Assembly (NCBI GenBank): GCA_017849455.1
Contig: JAFIGX010000012.1
Span: 50,747 to 114,746 of the forward strand
Direction of reading: 5' to 3'
Length of the DNA: 64,000 bases
Origin: Pseudobacter sp.
GTDB lineage: Bacteria; Bacteroidota; Bacteroidia; Chitinophagales; Chitinophagaceae
The stretch's first letter is position 1; each line of letters starts with the position of its first letter. Shown here in pieces: positions 28,381 through 36,366 of this stretch. The notes beneath the pieces are model-generated. The model worked only from the letters and a program-made list of their open reading frames with translations, ran no database searches and was not told the DNA's origin. A program made the position numbers and the translations under genes.

Positions 28381-28892
28381 GTCTTTAAAAGGTAAGATGC
28401 GTTTTTGGAATTGTTCCATAAAGTGGTATCTAAAGATTGTGTAATAGCTAGTATTTGATCCGACAAACAAGGATTAAATATTAGCTATTACACTTTTGAC
28501 CAGCCCCATATCACATGAAAATGGTAGTTAAACCAAAACTAATTATGCCCATATTCTTGGTATTTGTTTTTGCCCAGGTGTAAACTCAACTACAATCTTT
28601 TTAATCGCCCTTGATGACCTTGTCCCCATTGACGGACATAGTTAAAGTGGAGATTTCGAGCTTTTTTGATGCCTTTTAATTTGTTCAAACTTTTCTTGCC
28701 TGATGTCTGATCTTCATATTGCTTATAATGGCTTTCACATTTCTATGGGCAATCCAATTAATCAGTATTTATTGAAATTTCATTGAGAATCATTTTGTTA
28801 TCGGCAAATTAATATCACAAATGCAACCATATTGAGATTTTAGTAGGTGGGAGGTCCATAAGTTTGCTATAAAACCCCTTAATTTTGCAGCC
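28381..28892. other. Gene-free AT-rich region
   Basis: About 510 bp with no supportable gene. The minus strand near 28550-28760 holds a short stretch that reads like coding sequence (KARNLHFNYVRQWGQGHQG) without start or recognisable family, perhaps a decayed gene end. The right edge holds TAATTTTG (28880-28887), a match to the TAnnTTTG -7 element, 5 bp before the ATG of the next gene. Confidence 0.5.
28880..28887 (+). promoter_or_regulatory. -7 promoter element close to the metal-resistance operon start
   Basis: TAATTTTG matches TAnnTTTG. With transcription normally starting 5-8 nt downstream, the mRNA would begin at or next to the ATG at 28893, so this operon may be read from a leaderless message. 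No well-spaced -33 element is evident. Confidence 0.4.
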
Positions 28893-29216
28893 ATGCGCAT
28901 TATTGCTTTTATTTTAGCATTCATAGTATTAGCACTTAGCTCTCGGCCATGTGCCGATGGGGCTTATACTATGAAAGTTGAAAAGGCAAAAACAGTCCAG
29001 GCAAAATTTCCTACACAAAAAAAAGAGCAAACCCATAATGACGCATGCACTCCTTTTTGCCATTGCACCTGCTGTGCTGGCTTTTCGATAAATCACTATT
29101 TCACATCTGTAACTGATATCTGTTTTCTCTCCGACAGAACATTTACTTCTTATTTGCCAGCTACTATCATTGAAATTTCTCTTCCTATCTGGCAACCTCC
29201 GCAGTTGTTCGCTTAA
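28893..29216 (+). CDS. DUF6660-like small Cys/His-rich protein
   Basis: A 107-residue exported protein with an N-terminal hydrophobic leader (IIAFILAFIVLALSS) and a central cluster of metal-binding residues, HNDACTPFCHCTCCAGF. Proteins of this kind (DUF6660) recur in Bacteroidota immediately before heavy-metal efflux operons of the CzcCBA type. The thiol/imidazole cluster suggests a periplasmic metal buffer or sensor; the function is unproven. It is the first gene of the metal block and may be translated from a nearly leaderless mRNA. Confidence 0.75.
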   Translation: MRIIAFILAFIVLALSSRPCADGAYTMKVEKAKTVQAKFPTQKKEQTHNDACTPFCHCTCCAGFSINHYFTSVTDICFLSDRTFTSYLPATIIEISLPIWQPPQLFA

Positions 29217-29292
29217 TACCTCTTCATGTTATTCTATGTCCTATGCTATGCGCAGGCGGCATAGGTAATTTTCATTTTTACTGCTCCAAAAT

Positions 29293-29487
29293 GTGGTTAT
29301 GGCCAAAAACAAAAAGAGGTCATTAACCCGTAAGATGCCAGTTTACAGCAAAATAAAAAGCCCTGTAAAGCCAGCTTGGATGCGGGTTGCCAAACTAATC
29401 ACCATGATAGTGCTTGGTATTATGATGGTGCTGGCTGTTATCAGTATCATAATAGGATATTATCGTCTTGTATCAAATCATAAATAG
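29293..29487 (+). CDS. Small single-pass membrane protein
   Basis: A 64-residue basic peptide (62 if begun at 29299) with one membrane helix, ITMIVLGIMMVLAVISIIIG, near the C-terminus and many lysines and arginines before it, predicting an N-in orientation. I do not recognise a family. It lies 76 bp after the DUF6660 gene and only 3 bp before the czcA-like gene, so it is translated with the efflux pump and could be an accessory subunit. Confidence 0.6.
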   Translation: MVMAKNKKRSLTRKMPVYSKIKSPVKPAWMRVAKLITMIVLGIMMVLAVISIIIGYYRLVSNHK

Positions 29488-29490
29488 GAT

Positions 29491-32400
29491 ATGCTCAATA
29501 AAATCATTCAATTTTCCATCAAAAATAAACTGGTCATCGGCCTGTTTACGCTGGCATTGATTATATGGGGTATTTATTCGGCAAAAAAACTCCCCATAGA
29601 TGCCGTTCCCGATATCACCAATAACCAGGTACAGATCATTACGCTAAGTCCTTCGCTTGCTGCACAGGAAGTGGAGCAGCTAATATCGTTCCCCGTCGAA
29701 CAAACAATGGCCACCATTCCTGAAATCAAGGAAATCCGTTCCATATCCAGGTTCGGTTTGTCTGTGGTTACTGTTGTATTTCATGATGATGCCAATATTT
29801 ACTGGGCCAGGCAACAAGTGAGTGAACGACTGGTGGAAGCCCGTAACCTCATACCGAATAATATTGGCAATCCTGAAATGGCGCCTATCTCCTCGGGGCT
29901 GGGCGAGATTTACCAGTATGTTTTGCACACCAAAAAAGGCTATGAAAATAAGTATAATGCCATGTCACTTCGCACCCTGCAGGACTGGATCGTGAGGCGG
30001 CAATTACTCGGTACGCCAGGCATTGCAGATGTCAGCAGTTTCGGAGGATTGCTGAAGCAATATGAAATTGCACTCAATACTGATAAACTTCGCAGCTATA
30101 ACTTATCCGTTGCAGATGTATTTAATGCGCTGGAAAAAAACAATCAAAATACAGGGGGGTCTTATATTGACAAGAAACCAAATGCGTACTTTATCCGTAG
30201 CGAAGGTTTTATTAATACAACTACTGATATTGAAAAGATCGTGGTTAAACGTACTTCCGGTGGTGCACCCGTATTGGTCAGGGATATTGCAACAGTTCAG
30301 TTAGGGCATGCTACACAATATGGTGCTCTTACACGGAATACAGAAGGAGAAGTAGTTGGCGGCATTGTACTTATGTTAAAGGGCGCTAATTCCAGCGAAG
30401 TAGTCAAAAATGTAAAAGATAAGATACTACAAATACAGAAAAGTTTACCTGAAGGTGTAGTAATCGAACCTTTTTTAGACAGAAGCGCCCTGGTAGGCCG
30501 TGCTATTGATACGGTAAAAAAGAACCTTATGGAAGGTGCATTAATAGTAATTTTTGTATTGGTTCTTTTTCTTGGGAATGTTCGTTCAGGGTTGATTGTA
30601 GCATCGGTAATACCATTATCCATGCTTTTTGCAATCTCTCTTATGAATATATTTGGTGTTTCCGGTAACCTGATGAGTTTAGGAGCTATCGACTTTGGGC
30701 TGATTGTGGATGGTGCAGTAATTATAGTAGAAGCAACCATGCACCAGTTAATACATAAAAGGGTTGCCCGGCTTACGCAGGAGCAACTGGATGAGGAAGT
30801 GTATAAGTCAGCCGGGAAAATGATGAACTCTGCCGCATTCGGTCAGATAATAATTTTAATTGTATACCTACCCATTCTTGCATTAGTGGGCATTGAAGGA
30901 AAAATGTTTGGTCCTATGGCACAAACAGTATCCTTTGCCATTCTCGGCGCATTCCTACTGTCGCTCACCTATGTGCCTATGATGAGTGCTTTATTCCTAA
31001 ACAAAAAAATAAGCCACAAGGAAAACTTCTCCGATAAAATGATGAAGTTCTTTCAGAAGGCTTATTCTCCTTTGATACAGGGTGCTCTGAAAATGAAGGT
31101 ACTGGTAGTTGGCATTGCTGTGGGATTATTTGTTGTCAGCCTTCTTATTTTTAGAACCCTGGGCGGCGAATTTATACCTACACTGGAAGAAGGAGATTTT
31201 GCAGTAGAAACCCGCTTGCTTACAGGTAGTTCATTGTCCCAAACTGTGGATAAGGTGACGCAAGCATCAGATATATTACTAAAGAATTTTCCCGAAGTAA
31301 AAGAGGTTATCGGCAAAATTGGCGCATCCGAAATCCCAACGGACCCGATGCCCATTGAAGCCTGTGACTTGATGGTTATATTAAAAGATAAAAGTGAATG
31401 GACATCTGCAACAAACCGTGAAGATCTGGCTGAAAAAATGGCTAAAAAACTTGAAAGCATACCGGGCGTTTCTTTTGGTTTTCAACAACCGATTCAAATG
31501 CGCTTTAATGAGTTAATCGCCGGCGTACGCCAGGATATCGGTATCAAGATATTTGGCGAAGACCTGGATGTACTTTCTGATCTGGCTAAAAAAGTAGCCG
31601 CAATTGTTCCCACTGTTAAAGGCGCCGAAGATTTATATGTGGAGCAGGTAACCGGATTACCGCAAATTGTCATTAAACTTAACAGGGACAAGATTGCACA
31701 GTTTGGATTGAATGTAGAAGATGTAAACCGCACTGTGAGCGCTGCATTCGCAGGAGAAGCAGCCGGCATTGTATATGAAGGAGAAAGAAGGTTTGACATG
31801 GTAGTTCGCCTGGAAAAAGCCAGCCGTCAGAGCATTGATGATGTAAAGGGGCTATTTGTGGTCGCCCCGGATGGCAACCAGGTTCCTCTGGAACAGGTGG
31901 CAGAAGTTAACTTGCAGTTAGGCCCCAACCAGATTCAACGCGAAGATGCCAAGCGGAGAATCATTGTAGGTTTTAATACAAGAGGCAGGGACATTTCATC
32001 GGTGGTTAAAGAAATGCAGCAGAAAATTGATAAGCAGATAAAATTGCCCCCGGGCTATTTTATTACTTATGGCGGACAGTTCAAGAACCTGGAAGAAGCA
32101 AATAAAAGGTTGTCTGTCGCCGTTCCTGTAGCATTGGCGTTAATCCTCCTGCTGCTCTTCTTCGCGTTTGGGTCTATCAAATATTCACTACTCATATTTA
32201 CTGCAATCCCCATGAGCGCTATTGGTGGTGTATTTGCATTGTGGCTCCGTGGAATGCCATTCAGTATTTCAGCAGGTGTAGGGTTTATAGCCTTATTTGG
32301 TGTTGCTGTGTTAAATGGCATTGTATTAATCAGTGAGTTTAACCGGCTAAAAAAGGAAGGTATGATTGATATAACTGCAATCATTTTGAAGGGAACTTCT

Positions 32401-33861
32401 GTCAGGCTTAGACCTGTTCTAATGACTGCAACAGTTGCATCTTTAGGCTTTTTCCCAATGGCATTATCAAAAGGATCAGGTGCAGAGGTACAAAAGCCGC
32501 TTGCTACGGTAGTAATAGGAGGACTAATAACAGCCACCTTCCTTACGTTGGTTGTGCTGCCGGTATTATACACATGGTTTGAAAAGATAGGGAAGAAAAA
32601 TAAGAAAACCAATATAGCCAAAGGCCTCGCTTCATTGGTAATATTATTTTTTGCCTCTTCTTCCTTGGTAAATGCTCAAACAAAACCCGTTATAAATCTG
32701 AAGGACGCCGTGGCATCTGCAATCAGAAATAACCCTTTGGTAAAAGTCGGCTCGCTGGATATTGGCTATCAGCAGCAGTTAAAAAAAACAGTAAAGGATT
32801 ATGGTAAAACAAATGTTGACCTTATGTTTGGCCAGTACAACAGTCGGATTGCCTACGACAACAATTTTACCATAACTCAGAACATTCCTAATCCCGGTTA
32901 TTTTAAAAGCCTGATAAAGCTATCTGAATCCAACATCAAAAGCAGTGAGCTGCAATTGAAGATTTATCAGGGTGAACTGGCTGCCAATACCAAAACATCG
33001 TATTACCAGGTTAGCTATTGGCAGGAAGAAATACGTTTGCTGAAAGAGTTGCTGGCTATTTATGAAAATGTATTGAAGGCAGCGGCTTTGCGGTATAAGA
33101 CTGGTGAAACAAATGCACTGGAGAATTATAATGCGGAGAGTAAAGTGAATGAGATTAAGGCGCAATTAAGAAATGCAGAGGAAGACTACAGGATTGAGCT
33201 AAACCGATTGAAGATATTTACTGCCGATTCTTCTGTAGCAGCAATATCGGATACTTCGCTTGTAGAAAAGGCGATACAGGTTAGTTTTGACAGTACTGCC
33301 ATCATTGCTAACCCCACATTAGCATTTATAAAGCAGCAAATTGATATTGCCGAAAAGGAAAAAGGTGTAGAACAATCAAGGCTGAAGCCTGATTTTTCTG
33401 TCGGTTATTTTAATCAATCATTGGTAGGTTACCAAACGGTAGATGGTGTTGACAAATATTATGCTGCCGGTCACCGGTTTCAGGGTGTAAACTTAGGCGT
33501 CAGCATTTCCCTATTTGCAAAGGCACAAAAAGAAAAAGTAAAAGCCGCCGAAATAAACCGTGTACGACGGGAAGCAGAGTTGACCAATTATCAATACAAC
33601 CTGCAGGCGGAGTTGGCAAGATTGTTCGGTGAATTGCAAAAGCAAAGGGTTCAGATAAACTACTACCGTAATACAGCATTGCCCCAGGCGAACCTTATTA
33701 TCACACAGGCGCAGAAGGCTTTTACTGCCGGTGAAATTGGGTATTACGAATTAACACAATCGCTCAACAATGTAGTAATTGTAAAACAGGAGTTTACAAA
33801 ACTTTTAAATCAATACAATCAGACTGTAATCGCCATCGAATTTATCGGAGGTATCAATTGA
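29491..33861 (+). CDS. czcA: CzcA-type heavy-metal RND pump fused to a TolC-like outer-membrane factor
   Basis: Residues 1 to about 1030 are a complete HME-RND proton antiporter: first helix, periplasmic porter domain, helices 2-6 with the divalent-metal signature DFGLIVDGAVIIVEA, second porter domain, and helices 8-12 ending LPVLYTWFEK. The signature fits Zn/Co/Cd pumps rather than Cu/Ag pumps. From about residue 1063 to the end the protein is a CzcC/TolC-like outer-membrane factor with two long alpha-hairpin repeats. Between them lies a segment like a signal peptide, LASLVILFFASSSLVNAQ (1045-1063), which could be cleaved to free the outer-membrane part. Such fusions recur in Bacteroidota. 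With the adaptor downstream, one operon encodes the full three-part pump. Confidence 0.95.
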   Translation: MLNKIIQFSIKNKLVIGLFTLALIIWGIYSAKKLPIDAVPDITNNQVQIITLSPSLAAQEVEQLISFPVEQTMATIPEIKEIRSISRFGLSVVTVVFHDDANIYWARQQVSERLVEARNLIPNNIGNPEMAPISSGLGEIYQYVLHTKKGYENKYNAMSLRTLQDWIVRRQLLGTPGIADVSSFGGLLKQYEIALNTDKLRSYNLSVADVFNALEKNNQNTGGSYIDKKPNAYFIRSEGFINTTTDIEKIVVKRTSGGAPVLVRDIATVQLGHATQYGALTRNTEGEVVGGIVLMLKGANSSEVVKNVKDKILQIQKSLPEGVVIEPFLDRSALVGRAIDTVKKNLMEGALIVIFVLVLFLGNVRSGLIVASVIPLSMLFAISLMNIFGVSGNLMSLGAIDFGLIVDGAVIIVEATMHQLIHKRVARLTQEQLDEEVYKSAGKMMNSAAFGQIIILIVYLPILALVGIEGKMFGPMAQTVSFAILGAFLLSLTYVPMMSALFLNKKISHKENFSDKMMKFFQKAYSPLIQGALKMKVLVVGIAVGLFVVSLLIFRTLGGEFIPTLEEGDFAVETRLLTGSSLSQTVDKVTQASDILLKNFPEVKEVIGKIGASEIPTDPMPIEACDLMVILKDKSEWTSATNREDLAEKMAKKLESIPGVSFGFQQPIQMRFNELIAGVRQDIGIKIFGEDLDVLSDLAKKVAAIVPTVKGAEDLYVEQVTGLPQIVIKLNRDKIAQFGLNVEDVNRTVSAAFAGEAAGIVYEGERRFDMVVRLEKASRQSIDDVKGLFVVAPDGNQVPLEQVAEVNLQLGPNQIQREDAKRRIIVGFNTRGRDISSVVKEMQQKIDKQIKLPPGYFITYGGQFKNLEEANKRLSVAVPVALALILLLLFFAFGSIKYSLLIFTAIPMSAIGGVFALWLRGMPFSISAGVGFIALFGVAVLNGIVLISEFNRLKKEGMIDITAIILKGTSVRLRPVLMTATVASLGFFPMALSKGSGAEVQKPLATVVIGGLITATFLTLVVLPVLYTWFEKIGKKNKKTNIAKGLASLVILFFASSSLVNAQTKPVINLKDAVASAIRNNPLVKVGSLDIGYQQQLKKTVKDYGKTNVDLMFGQYNSRIAYDNNFTITQNIPNPGYFKSLIKLSESNIKSSELQLKIYQGELAANTKTSYYQVSYWQEEIRLLKELLAIYENVLKAAALRYKTGETNALENYNAESKVNEIKAQLRNAEEDYRIELNRLKIFTADSSVAAISDTSLVEKAIQVSFDSTAIIANPTLAFIKQQIDIAEKEKGVEQSRLKPDFSVGYFNQSLVGYQTVDGVDKYYAAGHRFQGVNLGVSISLFAKAQKEKVKAAEINRVRREAELTNYQYNLQAELARLFGELQKQRVQINYYRNTALPQANLIITQAQKAFTAGEIGYYELTQSLNNVVIVKQEFTKLLNQYNQTVIAIEFIGGIN

Positions 33862-33881
33862 AAACCCGGAGTTAAAACATA

Positions 33882-35105
33882 ATGAATATGAAACAGACAT
33901 TTGCTAATTCACTTATTATATTTTCCCTTACTACTGTCTTGTTTGCTGCCTGCTCTTCTGCGGAAAAGCCAGAGGTGGCGACCGAGGAAAAGAAAGCCGA
34001 AGGTGCCAACGTGGTGGACTTGTCCCAAGAACAATTTAAAACAGCGAATATACAATATAGCGCTGTTGAAGAAAAAAATCTAAGCAGTGTTATAAGAGCA
34101 TCCGGTGAAATAGAGGCTCCCCCGCAGCAATTGGTAACAGTATCTTCTCCTTATGGTGGTATAGTGAGACAGATTCCACTACTGGAAGGAAAATTTGTAT
34201 CGCAGGGCCAGGTGGTGGCTATTTTGGAAAATCCTGAGTTTATTCAATTGCAACAGGATTATTTAGATTATAAAAGTCAATTATCTTATCTCAAAGAAGA
34301 ATTAGACAGACAACAGGAGCTGGCAAAAGAAAATGTAAACGCAAAAAAGACCTTTCAAAAGGCCAATAGTGATTATAATAGCATGGTTGCAAGAGTACAG
34401 GGTTTACGTTCAAAATTGCAATTGATAAATATTGATCCCGAAAAGGTTGGCAGCGGAAATCTGAGTAGCCGTACCAACATTTACTCACCGGTATCAGGTT
34501 ATGTTACTAAAGTAAAAGTAAATGTTGGCAAATATGTGAATGCCAATGAAGCGCTGGGGGAAATTGCCGACACAAGGGAATTGCATGTGGAGCTTACTGT
34601 ATTTGAAAAGGACGTGCCCAAAATTAAAGCCGGGCAAAAGGTGAGGTTTATTCTGAATAATGAAACAAAGGAAAGATTAGCGGAAATAAGTTTGATTGGA
34701 AGGGAAATAAGCACAGACCGGACAGTAAGGGTACATTGCCGTTTAGTAAAGGAAGACAGGGATCTGCTGCCGGGTCTGTTCCTGAAAGGAATTATAGAGA
34801 CCGGTATTGCTACTACTACTGCCCTGCCTGATAAAGCCATAGTGCAGGCCGCTGGCAAATCATACATATTTATTGCTTCCGGTGAAAAGAAGGAAGATGA
34901 GGAAAAAAAGCGAGTCGGTGCAGACAGGAGTGAAACAGAGGAAAAGCATATCGTTTTTAAGAGAATTGAAATAACAACCGGGGTTTCAGAAAATGGATAT
35001 ACAGAAGTGATATTGCCGGAAGGATTTCCCAGAAACAGTAAAGTGGTAGTGAACGGAGCTTATGATCTATTATCGAAAATGAATAATGTGGAGGAAGAAG
35101 AATAA
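33882..35105 (+). CDS. RND efflux periplasmic adaptor (CzcB-like)
   Basis: A lipoprotein membrane-fusion protein of 407 residues. The leader ends in lipobox LFAAC. A first lipoyl half (SSPYGGIVRQIPLLEGKFV, about residues 85-105), a coiled-coil hairpin (about 118-190), the second lipoyl half (SPVSGYVTKVKVNVGKYV), a beta-barrel domain (VELTVFEKDVPKIKAGQKV) and a membrane-proximal domain follow in the usual order. It joins the RND pump to the outer-membrane factor. The gene follows czcA by 20 bp. The polypeptide contains charged Glu/Lys-rich stretches (KKEDEEKKRVGADRSETEEK) as a linker late in the protein, but no His-rich metal tail. Confidence 0.94.
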   Translation: MNMKQTFANSLIIFSLTTVLFAACSSAEKPEVATEEKKAEGANVVDLSQEQFKTANIQYSAVEEKNLSSVIRASGEIEAPPQQLVTVSSPYGGIVRQIPLLEGKFVSQGQVVAILENPEFIQLQQDYLDYKSQLSYLKEELDRQQELAKENVNAKKTFQKANSDYNSMVARVQGLRSKLQLINIDPEKVGSGNLSSRTNIYSPVSGYVTKVKVNVGKYVNANEALGEIADTRELHVELTVFEKDVPKIKAGQKVRFILNNETKERLAEISLIGREISTDRTVRVHCRLVKEDRDLLPGLFLKGIIETGIATTTALPDKAIVQAAGKSYIFIASGEKKEDEEKKRVGADRSETEEKHIVFKRIEITTGVSENGYTEVILPEGFPRNSKVVVNGAYDLLSKMNNVEEEE

Positions 35106-35241
35106 GTTTTATATGGGTCGGGGCTCTGCTTTTGTTTCTTTATTAAAAAGAAACAGTTACCGGGCAGGGTTTCCGGACCCTTCATTTTTTTCGTTTCTAT
35201 GAAAAGGGGTTATAGAAAATAATTACTAAAACTCAAAAATC

Positions 35242-35637
35242 ATGAAACAGTTATTTGCATTTTCTGTAATGCTGTTTTCAACTTTCATCCTGCATGCACA
35301 GGATATTATCACCCTCAGATCCGGTGAAATCATCAACGCAAAAGTAGTTGAAGTAGGCACAACAGAAATCCGGTATTATAAGGTCGACAATGCTGACGGG
35401 CCCGTGTATATGGCCAGCAAGTCGGATGTAGAGCAGATTATGTATGCTAACGGCACCAAAGATGTTTTTCAAGCACGAACCGCACAGCCTATTGTACGAA
35501 CAAGGGGATATGGCAAACGAACTGGCAGGGTTTTTTACCGGCCTTATGTGTATCCGATAATTACACCACATATTGATTCGGGTCACCACGGAATCTTCAG
35601 AGGGCATCATGGTGGTCACTACGGGGGACATCATTAG
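35242..35637 (+). CDS. Small exported protein with His/Gly-rich tail
   Basis: A 131-residue protein with signal peptide (MKQLFAFSVMLFSTFILHAQ) and a compact beta-rich domain (DIITLRSGEIINAKVVEVG, TTEIRYYKVDNADGPVYMAS, SDVEQIMYANGTKDVF) found in many Bacteroidota exported proteins of unknown function. The tail is rich in His and Gly (GHHGIFRGHHGGHYGGHH), which could bind metal ions and fits its place in the metal block. The metal role is inference from composition and context. Confidence 0.65.
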   Translation: MKQLFAFSVMLFSTFILHAQDIITLRSGEIINAKVVEVGTTEIRYYKVDNADGPVYMASKSDVEQIMYANGTKDVFQARTAQPIVRTRGYGKRTGRVFYRPYVYPIITPHIDSGHHGIFRGHHGGHYGGHH

Positions 35638-35697
35638 TCGTAAATGATTCCGAAAACGATAATAAACTGGATTGATTTATAAGAATTCTTTTCAATT

Positions 35698-36090
35698 ATG
35701 CTGCAGATTTTAGATTTTACTCAAAAAAATATTATAGCAACAAGGGCAAATGATTTGCTGGGTATTAAAGACTACGAGAAAATACACCCCTTTATCCATA
35801 ATATTATCGGCACCGGGAAAAAAGTCAGGTGGTATTTTGAAATGGATGATTGCTCCTCTTCAGATTCAACCGGTTTTTGGGAAGACGGCATTATCGAAGT
35901 TAATTATGGTATAATGAAATTTACACACTCAGAAGATATTGAAAAGATTGCCATTGTTGGAGCAAAAAAGTGGGAAAAGTGGATGCATTCAATAATGAAA
36001 CCTTTTACACAAGCAAGTATAAAATATTTTGATTTAACAGATAGTGACAAGGCAAAAGAATGGATTGTGAATCAGGAAGAAGATGTCTGA
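35698..36090 (+). CDS. SpoIIAA-like / STAS-fold protein
   Basis: A 130-residue soluble protein matching the SpoIIAA-like pattern: an N-terminal strand (NIIATRANDLLGIKDYEK), a central RWYFEMDDCSSS region, and a helix-containing end with KIAIVGAKKWEKWMHSIMKP and FDLTDSDKAKEWI. Family members are small STAS-fold proteins, often near transporters or stress genes, with no proven biochemical role. It follows the His-rich protein by 60 bp. Confidence 0.8.
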   Translation: MLQILDFTQKNIIATRANDLLGIKDYEKIHPFIHNIIGTGKKVRWYFEMDDCSSSDSTGFWEDGIIEVNYGIMKFTHSEDIEKIAIVGAKKWEKWMHSIMKPFTQASIKYFDLTDSDKAKEWIVNQEEDV

Positions 36091-36279
36091 AATTATTCAC
36101 ATTGATAATCCTCATGCTTTAATAGGATTTATAAACGTTGATTGTATTTATCCAAAAATAAATTGGGAGAGTTTAGAGTGAGTTATACAAGCCTGAATTA
36201 TTTGAAGGCAATTTTCTTCTCTCATCCTAATTGCTAAATAAGCATTTCGATGTTTATACTTTTAAGAAAGAAGTTAACA

Positions 36280-36314
36280 CTGCCAATAGTTCTGGCAGCG
36301 TTTCTTACGTTTTT
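36280..36314 (+). terminator. Weak terminator-like hairpin before the SulP gene
   Basis: CTGCCA and TGGCAG form a 6-bp stem with a 7-nt loop (36280-36298), followed after a few bases by a T-run (CGTTTTTT region). It probably ends the operon that begins at 28893. The rest of the 276-bp gap shows nothing I can name. Confidence 0.45.
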
Positions 36315-36366
36315 TAACTAATCTGGTAAAACACTCAGATTAAAGTGTTGGTTATAAGATTATTAA

